Source: Arenibacter certesii DSM 19833
Lineage (GTDB): Bacteria; Bacteroidota; Bacteroidia; Flavobacteriales; Flavobacteriaceae
Assembly (NCBI RefSeq): GCF_000429545.1
Contig: NZ_AUCB01000010.1
Coordinates: forward strand, 62,001 to 126,000
Reading direction: 5' to 3'
DNA length: 64,000 nt
Made by a program: the position numbers and the translations under genes. The notes under the pieces were generated by a model. That model was not told the DNA's origin and ran no database searches. It saw only the letters and a program-made list of their open reading frames with translations. Positions 1-9,182 of this stretch are shown here, piece by piece; the first letter of the stretch is position 1, and each line of letters starts with the position of its first letter.

Positions 1-558
1 AAACAGTCGATTTGTAAAGGCCATTAGATTGTATTTGCGAAGTTGTAGAAAAGAAGGATACACGGGTACTTCTTGTTGGTTGCAGAAAGTATACTTTTTA
101 ACCACTAGTCCAAGAGGGGAGTTGGCAAAAACATTTAAATTCCCAAAAACATATACGCCTCTTTCAGTAGGTCTTATCTGATAGGTATATCGTTTTTCCT
201 TTCCCTTTCCAAGAGTAGAAATTATTCTAAAATCCCGTTTTTGGAATTGATGAGGTAGCTCATCCAGAATTTTAATCCTTACCGAAAACAAATAAGAATT
301 AGAGAGCGAGATTTCAATCTCATTATCATCTCCGTTCGATAATTTTTCTGGAACTATACGCTTTCCCAAAAGGACTCCTTTTGACGCAAACAGGAGTAGG
401 AAGTCCACCATAAATACCAATACAAAAACAAAAAACAATAGTTTAATCACTCCCATCAGATCAGGAAAAATATAGGACAAAATAAATCCTATGATAATTC
501 CTGTTAAGACGATAAAAAACCGTTTCTCTAAATAGGTGTTTTTAAATATGTTTTTCAA
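1..558 (-). CDS. DUF58 domain protein, N-terminal part (runs off the window)
   Basis: The minus strand is open from a TTG codon at 556-558 to the left edge, giving about 186 residues. They begin with two hydrophobic segments (roughly residues 14-30 and 35-55) and continue into a soluble beta-rich stretch with the motif RPTERGVYVFGNLNVFANSPLGL, typical of the N-terminal half of DUF58 proteins. The family follows MoxR ATPases in operons and ends in a von Willebrand A-like domain, here beyond the edge. No ATG lies between the upstream in-frame stop and the conserved region, so TTG is the likely start. Family assignment is good; function (membrane-protein assembly or stress) is only inferred from the family. 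The gene lies 39 bp downstream of the MoxR gene. Confidence 0.8.
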   Translation of the reverse strand, partial: MKNIFKNTYLEKRFFIVLTGIIIGFILSYIFPDLMGVIKLLFFVFVLVFMVDFLLLFASKGVLLGKRIVPEKLSNGDDNEIEISLSNSYLFSVRIKILDELPHQFQKRDFRIISTLGKGKEKRYTYQIRPTERGVYVFGNLNVFANSPLGLVVKKYTFCNQQEVPVYPSFLQLRKYNLMAFTNRLF

Positions 559-597
559 AATTGGCTTCGTTTTTGGAAATAAAACTTTTTATGGTCT

Positions 598-1602
598 TTA
601 TCTTGGTACTTCCATAGTTTTAATAATTTGTTCTACCACCTTCTCAGGTGTAAGTCCCTCCATTTCGCGCTCAGGGGTTAATATAATCCGATGTCCTATA
701 ATGGCTGGGGCCACCTTTTTTATATCATCTGGTGTAACAAAATCGCGTCCGTTTATTGCGGCCATAGCCTTAGAGGCATCCATAATGGCAATAGAAGCCC
801 TTGGAGATGCTCCAAGATATAAATTGGCATTTACCCGGGTATTATTTACAATGCCGGCTATATACTTCATCAAATTTTGCTCAATTATTATTTCCTTTAT
901 AATATCCTGATACGCGGCAATCTGTTCAGCAGTAAGTATGGGTGTTATTTGATCTTCGGCTACCTTATTTTTTTGCTGGTGCTTGTTTTCAAGGATTTTA
1001 ATCTCTTCTTCCATGGAAGGATAGTTGACCTTTATTTTAAAAAGGAAACGGTCTAATTGCGCCTCTGGCAATCTATAGGTACCCTCTTGTTCAATGGGGT
1101 TCTGGGTGGCAAAGACCAAAAAGGGAGCTTGCATTTGATATTCCTTTGAGTCAATGGTGATTTGCCGCTCTGCCATGGCCTCAAATAAAGCAGCTTGGGT
1201 TTTCGCTGGAGCCCTATTTATTTCATCGATCAAAATAATATTGGAAAATATAGGCCCTTTTTTAAACTCAAATTCTGAGGTTTTTACGTTAAAAATAGAG
1301 GTCCCTAGAATATCACTAGGCATTAAGTCTGGTGTAAACTGAATTCTACTGAAATTCACGTTCAATGTTTTTGCCAAGAGTTTTGCGGTAATCGTTTTTG
1401 CTACCCCTGGTACCCCTTCAATTAAGGAATGTCCGTTGGCTAGGATAGAAATGATTAATAGTTGGATCATATCTTGCTGACCAACAATTATTTTTCCAAG
1501 CTCTGCCTTAATTTGAGCCACAGAGGTCTGTAATTCTCCTAGGTCTATTCTATTTGTAAATTCCAAAGGATTGCTGCCCTCTTCTTTTGTTATTTCTTCC
1601 AT
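598..1602 (-). CDS. MoxR-family AAA+ ATPase
   Basis: This 334-residue protein has Walker A GVPGVAKT (63-70), Walker B IILIDEIN (123-130), the sensor region FATQNPIEQEGTYRLPEAQLDRF and the C-terminal lid with ASPRASI. It has the normal MoxR length and architecture (AAA_3 plus lid). MoxR ATPases act as chaperone-like partners of DUF58/VWA proteins. Here the gene sits between a DUF4350 gene (2 bp upstream) and a DUF58 gene, the usual flavobacterial order, so all are probably co-transcribed. The family call is secure; the client protein is unknown. Confidence 0.95.
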   Translation of the reverse strand: MEEITKEEGSNPLEFTNRIDLGELQTSVAQIKAELGKIIVGQQDMIQLLIISILANGHSLIEGVPGVAKTITAKLLAKTLNVNFSRIQFTPDLMPSDILGTSIFNVKTSEFEFKKGPIFSNIILIDEINRAPAKTQAALFEAMAERQITIDSKEYQMQAPFLVFATQNPIEQEGTYRLPEAQLDRFLFKIKVNYPSMEEEIKILENKHQQKNKVAEDQITPILTAEQIAAYQDIIKEIIIEQNLMKYIAGIVNNTRVNANLYLGASPRASIAIMDASKAMAAINGRDFVTPDDIKKVAPAIIGHRIILTPEREMEGLTPEKVVEQIIKTMEVPR

Positions 1603-1604
1603 GC

Positions 1605-2825
1605 TTATTTTTTAAATTGATCTATTTTTTTATTTAGATTGATAAGATCCTGCTCGTTGTGCTGATTTTTGTTTTTTAAGTGGATCAGTAGATCGAGCAT
1701 CGCCTTGGTTTCAGAAATAGACTTTCCTGATCTGGCCGATAGATCGCTTACCGTCTTATCATTTATTTGTTGTGTATTTATATAAAAATGACTCCTTAAA
1801 TATGCTAAAAAGTAGTTGGTTTTCTTTGCAATTAAATCGCTGTAATCTTTATGTTCAAAATAGATTCCCCCTACGGTTTTTACGAAATCTATGGAGGAGT
1901 TATCTAAGGGTTTTATTATTGGAATAATGCGTTGTTCCCTTTTTGCTTTAAAGAGCACAAAGATTAAAATTCCGCTTGTGCCTAAATAGTAGGCCCATTT
2001 TAATGCAGGCTGATTAAGGACAAATCGCATAGGGGAATCTATAATTACCCTACCTGCTTTCTTATAATTGTCCCAATAAACCGTTGCGTTCTTTAAATAG
2101 GAAAGCGAATTGCCAACATAATTTTCATTGCCACCAAGCATATAATAATTGGTAAAAGCTTGTGGGGTAGTGTTGAGGTAAAAATTACCTTTCCCAAATT
2201 TCACCCGGATAAAATTGGGGCGCTTTACCTTATTTCTGGTGGACACTTCCATGACTCCCTTTTTTTCAAGGAAGGAAATATGTCCTAAAACCGTGGTGTT
2301 AAGGGTGTCTACGGAAGTGAAATGGGTATTGTACAGCCCACGAGTTAGAGCGTAATCTACTTTTGGAAAAAGAGGATTCGTAAGCCTAATTTGCATAGTA
2401 TCTTCTTGGATAGTATATAAAGACTCGACCTTTAGATGTAAGGTATCCGAAAGATAGGCCCCATAACTAGTGGCAGCAATAAAGGCATCATTTCCAGAGT
2501 GCACATAGCTGAGGAGTTGGTTGGTTTCTTGCTTACCCAATTCCAGGGAATTATTTATTAAGAGGTAATTGGAGTTTTTAGTAGTATCCAGAGCAGATAA
2601 TATATTATATAAACTTTCATTTACCGTAATAAGCTCTTGGTCTGGAAATAACTGAGGCAATTCTTCAAAAAGAACATAACACCCAAAGGGTATCTTATCT
2701 TCCATAGTGTAGGAAGGGTTCCAATTTACCGGTTTAGGTCGTACTATTTCCGTTATAATAATACCCAATAGCACGGCAATAAATATCCCAACGATGATTT
2801 TAGATTGCTTATCCATTGCCGCCAA
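1605..2825 (-). CDS. DUF4350 domain membrane protein
   Basis: The protein has 406 residues, with an N-terminal transmembrane segment (about residues 10-26), a long extracytoplasmic domain and a second transmembrane segment (about 275-292) before a cytoplasmic, charged tail. The domain resembles DUF4350, which in Bacteroidota is found between DUF4129 and MoxR genes. It overlaps the upstream DUF4129 gene by 17 bp and ends 2 bp before the MoxR gene, so translational coupling is likely. No catalytic motif is visible and the molecular function is unknown. Confidence 0.8.
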   Translation of the reverse strand: MAAMDKQSKIIVGIFIAVLLGIIITEIVRPKPVNWNPSYTMEDKIPFGCYVLFEELPQLFPDQELITVNESLYNILSALDTTKNSNYLLINNSLELGKQETNQLLSYVHSGNDAFIAATSYGAYLSDTLHLKVESLYTIQEDTMQIRLTNPLFPKVDYALTRGLYNTHFTSVDTLNTTVLGHISFLEKKGVMEVSTRNKVKRPNFIRVKFGKGNFYLNTTPQAFTNYYMLGGNENYVGNSLSYLKNATVYWDNYKKAGRVIIDSPMRFVLNQPALKWAYYLGTSGILIFVLFKAKREQRIIPIIKPLDNSSIDFVKTVGGIYFEHKDYSDLIAKKTNYFLAYLRSHFYINTQQINDKTVSDLSARSGKSISETKAMLDLLIHLKNKNQHNEQDLINLNKKIDQFKK

Positions 2826-3537
2826 GTTTATTTATATGGTCAAATTTAATTTGAGCTGCCCTGTACTTAGGTGCATCAATCTCTTGTTCCCCGTACCATA
2901 CATAATCATATAAATAGGAAATCTCCTTAAATACCGATTTAATGTCGGGACGGCTTATTTCATTTTGGTAGTCCTGATTGGTTTTCTTATACTGCCAAAC
3001 TATAATTTCTTTTTGGGATAACGTTTTTAATGCCTTAAGATATTGGTAACGAATGGCAGATCTGTAATTGTTTTGAGATAGCGCAGTTGCCAATAAAGAA
3101 TCTAAATCAATATTCTCTATATGTTCTTCGGATAGATCCAGATTGCCAAAGGAGGTTGCTTTTTTACTAAAAATAGCAGAAGCTTGTTCCCCGGTTAAAA
3201 ACCGGATTAAGAGATAAATTGCCAATAATCCCATTAGGATATAAACAATAATTTCTAAAACTTGTGCGGTCCCTGGAGGCAGGTCTATCCCCAACAACTT
3301 TTGTAGCCAATCTGACAGCCATGTGAGGAACCGAGATATTAGATTTTGAGATTCTCCGTCGCCAACATCATAATTAAAATTATTGCCACTGTAACGTTCG
3401 TTTAGATCTCCTTTAAAACGTCTTGGAATAATTGCTGTGCTGTTATCCTCGGCAAGGGCAAGGGTATCCTTGTTCCTCTGTGGGAATCCCAAGGAATAAC
3501 TAAATATGGTGCAAAAAGTAGAGTGTGCTTTTATCAA
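2809..3537 (-). CDS. DUF4129-type membrane protein
   Basis: The protein has 242 residues. A poorly conserved N-terminal part is followed by one strong transmembrane segment around residues 92-112, and then a cytoplasmic domain with YRSAIRYQYLKALKTL and a conserved Tyr/Trp-rich end (YDYVWYGE). That end is the hallmark of the DUF4129 family, whose C-terminal domain is often fused to transglutaminase proteins. It overlaps its upstream neighbour by 4 bp and its downstream neighbour by 17 bp, inside a tight MoxR operon. The N-terminus looks like a weak signal region. Function is unknown beyond operon membership. Confidence 0.75.
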   Translation of the reverse strand: MIKAHSTFCTIFSYSLGFPQRNKDTLALAEDNSTAIIPRRFKGDLNERYSGNNFNYDVGDGESQNLISRFLTWLSDWLQKLLGIDLPPGTAQVLEIIVYILMGLLAIYLLIRFLTGEQASAIFSKKATSFGNLDLSEEHIENIDLDSLLATALSQNNYRSAIRYQYLKALKTLSQKEIIVWQYKKTNQDYQNEISRPDIKSVFKEISYLYDYVWYGEQEIDAPKYRAAQIKFDHINKLGGNG

Positions 3538-4481
3538 AGGTCCGAGCTTCCTATTTGGTCTATTTTACTTCTTGTATGTAGGTTGTATGTCTTTTCGTGC
3601 AATGAGTAATATAAGATGCCGTTTATAAATTGTGATAGGCACTGCGAATATACCATTAGTATAAGCAGTACGCAGGTACCCAAGGTATATACTAAAGTAG
3701 GGACTATAGATCCTGCAAGTGCTACATTGTTCTGCACTACGTGAAAAGTATAGATACCTATTATAATCCCAGGAATCATAAGAATAATTAAAAACAACAT
3801 TCCGATTAGAAATCCAAGGATGAAATTTACCCCTACAGCCCTCCAGAAGTTGTTAGAGACCAAATTCCAACCTTCACCAAGGGCTTCTATTACGCCACGT
3901 TTTTCTTTAAGCATAGCAAAAAAAGATACGCCCACCCATGCCATAAAAAAATATTGGATTATATATTGTGCAATCATTCCTACTAATGGGATTAAAGTCA
4001 GAATAGTTGCGAGCATCATAAACCCAAAAAAGACCAATATCATAATCAGGATGAATACTATAATATTCCCTATATTATTCTTAACCATTGCCCATACTTC
4101 CGATTTATTGAAGTATTGGCTTTCTTTTTCCTCGTATGTAATCATATAGGCGGTGCTGAGGCTGTAATTTAGAATAGCTACTATCAAGAAAATTAGAAAG
4201 AACAAGATTCCACCAATAACAAAATAAGAGATAGAATTCTGTTCGTTGGCAGCAAAATTGCTTCCGAAAAGATTTTCGTTGTTGGCAATAAGCGCAAATA
4301 CTCCAGATACCAACAAATAACTTACAAACAATAAACCTATCAGAAAAATGCCGTTATAGCTTAAGAATATATTGGTAAATTTTTTAATATTCGTTTTAAA
4401 AAAATCAAAATACAACGAAATGATATCGCCAAAATCTCGATTTATCTTAAGCTCTATGAAGTGATTTTTCTTGTCGTTCAT
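3534..4481 (-). CDS. multi-pass membrane protein of the MoxR operon
   Basis: The protein has 315 residues with about six hydrophobic segments (near 45-65, 90-112, 138-165, 170-192, 215-245, 255-285). The soluble N-terminus contains an RDFGDIISLYFDFFKTN motif, seen in flavobacterial membrane proteins of this locus. No enzyme motif is visible. Its start lies inside the end of the SpoIIM-like gene (35 bp overlap) and its end overlaps the DUF4129 gene by 4 bp, which indicates coupling. I do not recognise a named family with certainty. Confidence 0.7.
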   Translation of the reverse strand: MNDKKNHFIELKINRDFGDIISLYFDFFKTNIKKFTNIFLSYNGIFLIGLLFVSYLLVSGVFALIANNENLFGSNFAANEQNSISYFVIGGILFFLIFLIVAILNYSLSTAYMITYEEKESQYFNKSEVWAMVKNNIGNIIVFILIMILVFFGFMMLATILTLIPLVGMIAQYIIQYFFMAWVGVSFFAMLKEKRGVIEALGEGWNLVSNNFWRAVGVNFILGFLIGMLFLIILMIPGIIIGIYTFHVVQNNVALAGSIVPTLVYTLGTCVLLILMVYSQCLSQFINGILYYSLHEKTYNLHTRSKIDQIGSSDL

Positions 4482-5430
4482 GTTTTTGGTTCAATAAGAT
4501 TGGGTATATCATATAATAGTGAATAATAAGGAGTAACGATGCTCCGATTATCGTAAACGCAAGCCAGGTGGACATATTGGAGTAGCGGGTAATAAATCCT
4601 TCAATAAATCCAGCAATTATAAAAAAGGGGATGGTACTCACAACTACTTTTAGTCCGTCTTTGGCTCCTTTCATAAAAGATACCCTTCTAGAAAATGTTT
4701 TTGGAAAAAGAATGCTATTTCCCATAATGAGCCCCGCACAGCCCGCAATTACAATCACAGATATTTCTATTGTGCCGTGCAGCCATATTTGTTTATTAGC
4801 CTCAAAAAACACCTGCTGCGTATGGAAGAATGTGATGAAAGCCCCTAACATAACCCCATTGCTAAATAGAATATAAATGGTGCCAATACTTGTGATTACC
4901 CCAAAAGCAAAAGCTAAAAACGCGACTCTAATATTGTTTATGGTAATACCTAAAAACGAACCAATTTCACTACCCCCTTTGTAGATGGCGGTAGGGTCTC
5001 CTTTTGCAATATTATTTAAGGTTTCGTTTACATAAGCATCTCCCAGGATCAAGCGAACAAACGAATCGTCATAGTGTGTTGAGATACTCCCGATTGCAGT
5101 TGCTAATGCAAATATTAGAAAAGCAATTCCCAGAGTGGGGTGATATTGTTTGAAAAACAAAGGAAATTCCGTTTTCCAAAAATCAATAACCCTATTTCTG
5201 TGTTCTTTTTTGTTTTTATAGATTTTTTGATGTGCTTGAGAAGCGAGGGAATTTAGGTACAGTAAAGTCTTACTGTCAGCATAATAGGTTTGCGCATAAG
5301 CAAGGTCGTTGGTGAGCTGAATATAACCGTTAGCAAGTTGGTCTGGGCTAATTTGGGAATTTAAGTTGATTGCCTTTTCAAATGCTATCCATTTTTCCTT
5401 ATTTTGCTTCACAAAAGCAGCTTCACGCAT
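4447..5430 (-). CDS. stage II sporulation protein M-like (DUF95) membrane protein
   Basis: The protein has 327 residues: a soluble N-terminal helical region (1-100) and then several membrane segments. The conserved block GSFLGITINNIRVAFLAFAFG and the later HGTIEISVIVIAGCAGL match the SpoIIM/DUF95 family, which is widespread in non-sporulating bacteria and usually linked to RDD and MoxR genes. Here it is the first gene of the minus-strand operon and lies 38 bp from a divergent RDD gene, which supports the assignment. A sporulation role is not implied. Confidence 0.85.
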   Translation of the reverse strand: MREAAFVKQNKEKWIAFEKAINLNSQISPDQLANGYIQLTNDLAYAQTYYADSKTLLYLNSLASQAHQKIYKNKKEHRNRVIDFWKTEFPLFFKQYHPTLGIAFLIFALATAIGSISTHYDDSFVRLILGDAYVNETLNNIAKGDPTAIYKGGSEIGSFLGITINNIRVAFLAFAFGVITSIGTIYILFSNGVMLGAFITFFHTQQVFFEANKQIWLHGTIEISVIVIAGCAGLIMGNSILFPKTFSRRVSFMKGAKDGLKVVVSTIPFFIIAGFIEGFITRYSNMSTWLAFTIIGASLLLIIHYYMIYPILLNQKHERQEKSLHRA

Positions 5431-5468
5431 AGTGGGATTGTTGTTAAAAAAATAAAAATAGTACTAAT

Positions 5469-6194
5469 ATGTCCAACCTTCAAATCAATACAACGCAAAA
5501 TGTTAATATTGATTATAAAATTGTGGGAATTGGGGAGCGGATTATCGCATTTTTAATAGATGCCTTCCTATTATATCTCTATGCGACATTAGTACAATAT
5601 ATTGGTGCTGTTATTGGATATGTGTTTGATGATAGTTGGACAAAAATGGGTTTAACAAGCCTAATATTCTTGCCAGCTATGTTTTATAGTCTGCTGATGC
5701 ACAGTTTGTTTAATGGGCGTACAGTAGGGAAAATGTTTATGAAAATCCGGGTGGTACGCGTAGACGGAACCCCTGTGCACTGGTCTAATTTATTGGTGCG
5801 TTGGATGCTACGACTTATAGATATATGGCTGTTTTTTGGTTCGGTAGGGATATTAACTATCTTGTTCACGGATAAAAATCAACGCTTGGGAGATGCAGCT
5901 GCCGGTACCGTAGTGATCAGTACCAAAAATAAAGTGAAGGTATCACACACCATTCTAGAGGAAGTGGAGGAAAGCTACACTCCTACCTTTTCAAATGTAA
6001 CCCTACTGACAGATAAGGATGTCCGGCTCATTAAGGAAACGTATCATATTGCGGTAAAGAGTGGTGACTATAAAACTATGAAGGTTTTGCGCGATAAAGT
6101 GGAGAGCCTTCTTAGTACTAATTCCGAGCTCTACGACACTCAATACCTGGACACCGTTCTAAAGGACTATAATTTTTATACCCAAAATAGCTAG
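5469..6194 (+). CDS. RDD family membrane protein
   Basis: The protein has 241 residues. The family signature appears as GERIIAFLIDAFLLYLY near residue 21 and GRTVGKMFMKIRVV with LLVRWMLRLID further on; three or four transmembrane segments cover residues 25-150. A soluble tail of about 85 residues follows, more than the minimal RDD domain needs. The gene is divergent from the SpoIIM-like gene and 2 bp before the TRIC-like gene. RDD proteins include proposed ion transporters; the substrate here is unknown. Confidence 0.9.
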   Translation: MSNLQINTTQNVNIDYKIVGIGERIIAFLIDAFLLYLYATLVQYIGAVIGYVFDDSWTKMGLTSLIFLPAMFYSLLMHSLFNGRTVGKMFMKIRVVRVDGTPVHWSNLLVRWMLRLIDIWLFFGSVGILTILFTDKNQRLGDAAAGTVVISTKNKVKVSHTILEEVEESYTPTFSNVTLLTDKDVRLIKETYHIAVKSGDYKTMKVLRDKVESLLSTNSELYDTQYLDTVLKDYNFYTQNS

Positions 6195-6196
6195 TT

Positions 6197-6817
6197 ATGA
6201 TGCATTTTATTTTTGATGTAATAGGCACAATTGCTTTCGCAGTCTCCGGAGTAATGGTGGCTATGGATAAAAAACTAGATCTTTTTGGGGTTTTTATCAT
6301 TGCTTTTGTAACTGCAGTAGGGGGTGGTACCCTAAGGGATTTATTAATCGGTGGCACTCCGGTATTGTGGCTGCAAGACCATACCTACCTTTATATTATA
6401 ACGGCAACCACTATTCTCGCAATCTTACTGAGAAGTAAGAAAAAATATGTGCGAACTTCTTTATTCTTATTTGATAGTATTGGAATAGGATTTTATACCC
6501 TTTTAGGAATAGCCAAAGGACTTAGCGTGGGGTTGTCTCCCGTAATGTGTATAGCACTAGGGACCATTACCGCTTGTTTTGGGGGAGTAATACGGGATAT
6601 CCTTTGTAATGAAATTCCAGTCATCTTTAGAAAGGAAATTTATGCCACTGCCTGTATTTTCGGAGGGCTAAGCTATTTTCTGATAAGAGAACTTCCCATC
6701 AATGAATTGTATGCCGATATCGCTACTATTCTCCTTGTAATTGGGATTCGCTTATGGGCAGTTAAGTGTAAAATATCACTTCCCAATATTTATCGCAGCT
6801 TCAACACTACGGAATAG
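6197..6817 (+). CDS. trimeric intracellular cation channel (TRIC/UPF0126) family protein
   Basis: The protein has 206 residues and seven predicted membrane segments arranged as two related halves. Each half carries the family glycine-rich kink: GGGTLRDLLIGG near residue 42 and FGGVIRDILC near 129. Prokaryotic TRIC homologues form homotrimeric potassium-permeable channels in the cytoplasmic membrane. It follows the RDD gene by 2 bp, so the two are probably one transcript. The stop codon lies inside a long inverted repeat that may serve as the operon terminator. Confidence 0.9.
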   Translation: MMHFIFDVIGTIAFAVSGVMVAMDKKLDLFGVFIIAFVTAVGGGTLRDLLIGGTPVLWLQDHTYLYIITATTILAILLRSKKKYVRTSLFLFDSIGIGFYTLLGIAKGLSVGLSPVMCIALGTITACFGGVIRDILCNEIPVIFRKEIYATACIFGGLSYFLIRELPINELYADIATILLVIGIRLWAVKCKISLPNIYRSFNTTE

Positions 6818-6836
6818 AAGTAGTGGGAAGTGATAT
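6773..6836 (+). terminator. inverted repeat overlapping the end of the TRIC-like gene
   Basis: A 13-bp perfect inverted repeat pairs 6773-6785 (ATATCACTTCCCA) with 6824-6836. The left arm is inside the coding sequence and the right arm just after the stop. The 38-base loop is long and no strong T run follows, so it could be an intrinsic terminator or an RNA-stability element for the RDD-TRIC transcript. Confidence 0.45.
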
Positions 6837-6887
6837 GCCTAACAAGGTTGTTTGCTTTGGAAGCTAAATGGGGTATAAAATTAATGG

Positions 6888-7613
6888 CTACTTAATTACT
6901 TCTGCTTTTTCGATAGTGATGTTCTGGGAGGGCCAGTCACCATCATCTACAGGTTGACTGTTTATTTCATCTACTACATCCATACCTTCTATAACCCTTC
7001 CAAAAGGCGTGTAACCCCCATCTAAATGATAGGATCCTGGATTAGTGACTACAATGAAAAATTCGTAGGGTGAGGCCAACATATGTGGGTTGTCTATTTC
7101 ACTACTTGGCATAGATATGGTACCTCTATGGTGTTTATGGCCCTTTCGGGTATCGGGGGGTAAAAGGTAGCGCCCAATTTCACTCCGTTTTTTTGCCGTT
7201 TCTAAATTATCTGCATTTCCCCCTTGTATAATAAAATTCTTTACCACCCTATGAAAGTAGGTATTATCAAAATATCCTTTTTTGGTGAGGTAGATAAAGT
7301 TGGCCTTATGATAGGGTACATTATCGTATAATTCTATTGTTATATCCCCAAATCTGGTGGTGAGTTTTACGGTATTTTCCGTAATGGTCTTATTATATTC
7401 GAAGAAAAATTCTATTGCGTTGTCCTCTGTAAGAACAAAAGGTGCTCCCTCCTTTTCTATTTCTTCCTTCAATTCCGTCTTTTGGGTATCAATGGTGTCC
7501 AGTTTAACCTTGGTACTGAGTTCTTCTTTATTTTTCTCTAGTCGTTGCTCCTTACAACTGGAGAAAAGGAGTACTATAATTACGGTAAAAAGTGAAAACG
7601 TTTTAAATGTCAT
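6888..7613 (-). CDS. lipoprotein peptidyl-prolyl cis-trans isomerase (cyclophilin type)
   Basis: The protein has 241 residues. It begins with a lipoprotein signal peptide ending LLFSSC (lipid-modified Cys about residue 20) and a charged linker to about residue 75. A cyclophilin domain follows with FHRVVKNFIIQGGNAD, a PSSEIDNPHMLASPYEFFIV segment and GGYTPFGRVIEGMDVVD. The FHRV..F.IQGG core, including the catalytic Arg, is intact. It probably folds exported or outer-membrane proteins in the periplasm. The gene stands alone between two plus-strand genes. Confidence 0.92.
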   Translation of the reverse strand: MTFKTFSLFTVIIVLLFSSCKEQRLEKNKEELSTKVKLDTIDTQKTELKEEIEKEGAPFVLTEDNAIEFFFEYNKTITENTVKLTTRFGDITIELYDNVPYHKANFIYLTKKGYFDNTYFHRVVKNFIIQGGNADNLETAKKRSEIGRYLLPPDTRKGHKHHRGTISMPSSEIDNPHMLASPYEFFIVVTNPGSYHLDGGYTPFGRVIEGMDVVDEINSQPVDDGDWPSQNITIEKAEVIK

Positions 7614-7698
7614 ATACTTTAGATTATTTTTACTAGTTTAACAAGAGGGAAGTCCTCATTTTAGTTTATTTACGCGAAAAATACAAAAATTTGAAATT

Positions 7699-8340
7699 GT
7701 GAATTTCAACGATTTTGCCAAGAGCATCTCAAAAATAGAAAATATTGAACTACCCGGTAGTGCATCGCATTACAAAATGATTCCATCATTTAGGCGTAAA
7801 GAGTTAGAAGCTAATGGGATAGTTAATAAGAACACTAAGAAAGCTGCGGTAATGGCTCTGTTTTATCCAGATATAAGCTATAATACCAATCTTTTGTTAA
7901 TTTTAAGGAACACTTATAAGGGGATTCATAGTAACCAGATTGCTCTTCCGGGAGGAAAAGTAGAAAAAGAGGATGAAAGTTTACTCGCTACAGCATTAAG
8001 GGAAACCTATGAAGAGGTAGGCGCTGATCCAAATAATATTAGGGTAATACGGCATTTGACCGAGATTTTTATACCACCTAGTAATTTTGAAGTGACCCCT
8101 TATTTAGGGTTATACCAAAAGGAGCGCCCATTTTTGTTACAGAAAGAGGAGGTAGCGGCATTGGTAGAGGTTTCTTTATATGATTTTATGGATGATAGTA
8201 AAATTATTTATCAAAAATTAAGCACATCCTACGCCGATAATGTAGAGGTACCCGCCTTTAAATTAAATGGTTACACAGTTTGGGGCGCTACTGCAATGAT
8301 GCTTAATGAAATTAAGGAGCTATTTAAACAAGTGCTATGA
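7699..8340 (+). CDS. Nudix hydrolase, CoA pyrophosphatase type
   Basis: The protein has 213 residues. The Nudix box reads GGKVEKED...RETYEEVGA at about residues 81-105 with all catalytic Glu residues in place. The preceding NQIALPGGK block is the extended motif of the CoA-pyrophosphatase (NudL/YeaB) subgroup, which hydrolyses coenzyme A to phosphopantetheine and 3',5'-ADP. The start is GTG at 7699, after an A-rich leader. It is followed 38 bp later by an acyltransferase gene. The substrate call rests on subgroup motif only. Confidence 0.88.
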   Translation: MNFNDFAKSISKIENIELPGSASHYKMIPSFRRKELEANGIVNKNTKKAAVMALFYPDISYNTNLLLILRNTYKGIHSNQIALPGGKVEKEDESLLATALRETYEEVGADPNNIRVIRHLTEIFIPPSNFEVTPYLGLYQKERPFLLQKEEVAALVEVSLYDFMDDSKIIYQKLSTSYADNVEVPAFKLNGYTVWGATAMMLNEIKELFKQVL

Positions 8341-8378
8341 TGCACTAATTTTGTAATTTTGACCGTTAATCAGAAAAT

Positions 8379-9182
8379 ATGGGCTTGTTTAAGAAAAATC
8401 CGTTTGGACATATTTTATTTTTAAAAAAATGGCTTATCCGCATCTTAGCGGTAATAACCCATAAAAGATATAGGGGTTTTAATACCCTTGAAATCGAAGG
8501 ATCCGAGATAATTCGAAACCTACCTGATAGGAATGTGCTTTTTGTTAGTAATCACCAGACCTATTTTGCGGATGTAGTGGCTATGTTCCATGTATTTAAT
8601 GCCAGCTTAAGCGGTAGGGAAGATTCTATCAAGAATTTAGGATACATATGGCAGCCCAAGCTGAATATGTACTATGTGGCGGCAGCAGAGACTATGAAAA
8701 AGAACCTATTGACCAAGGTGATGGCCTATGCCGGGTCTGTAAGTGTGGAACGTACATGGAAAGCAGATGGGAAAGAGGTGAACCGACAAGTTAAAATGAG
8801 TGATATTTCCAACATCGGAAAAGCACTGGACGATGGTTGGGTAATTACCTTTCCGCAAGGAACAACAACCCCTTGGAAACCTTTGAGAAAAGGGACCTCA
8901 CATATCATAAAAAAATACAGACCAGTTGTAGTTCCTGTAGTTATAGACGGTTTTAGGAGGTCTTTTGACAAGAAAGGACTTCGTATAAAAAAGAAAGGAA
9001 TTCTACAGTCTATGGTTATCAAAGAGCCATTGGATATTGATTATGAGAATGAATCCTTCGACTCTATAATAGAAAAACTGGAATACGCTATTGAACAGCA
9101 CCCTTCTTTCTCAAAAGTGATTTCCAAGAAAGATTTAATGGCCTTGGAAGAAGAAAATAAACAACGGAAGTTTAGAGTTTAA
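8379..9182 (+). CDS. PlsC-like 1-acylglycerol-3-phosphate acyltransferase family protein, atypical motifs
   Basis: The 267-residue protein has the size and layout of lysophospholipid acyltransferases. Motif I reads SNHQTYFAD (about residues 61-69), giving His-x5-Asp rather than the classical His-x4-Asp. Motif III reads FPQGTTTPW instead of FPEGTRS, with Gln for Glu. A basic stretch and the VVPVVIDGF motif follow as usual. The changes may mark a Bacteroidota subgroup with a different acyl acceptor, or altered catalysis. The stop overlaps the stop of the convergent downstream gene by 4 bp. Confidence 0.8.
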   Translation: MGLFKKNPFGHILFLKKWLIRILAVITHKRYRGFNTLEIEGSEIIRNLPDRNVLFVSNHQTYFADVVAMFHVFNASLSGREDSIKNLGYIWQPKLNMYYVAAAETMKKNLLTKVMAYAGSVSVERTWKADGKEVNRQVKMSDISNIGKALDDGWVITFPQGTTTPWKPLRKGTSHIIKKYRPVVVPVVIDGFRRSFDKKGLRIKKKGILQSMVIKEPLDIDYENESFDSIIEKLEYAIEQHPSFSKVISKKDLMALEEENKQRKFRV

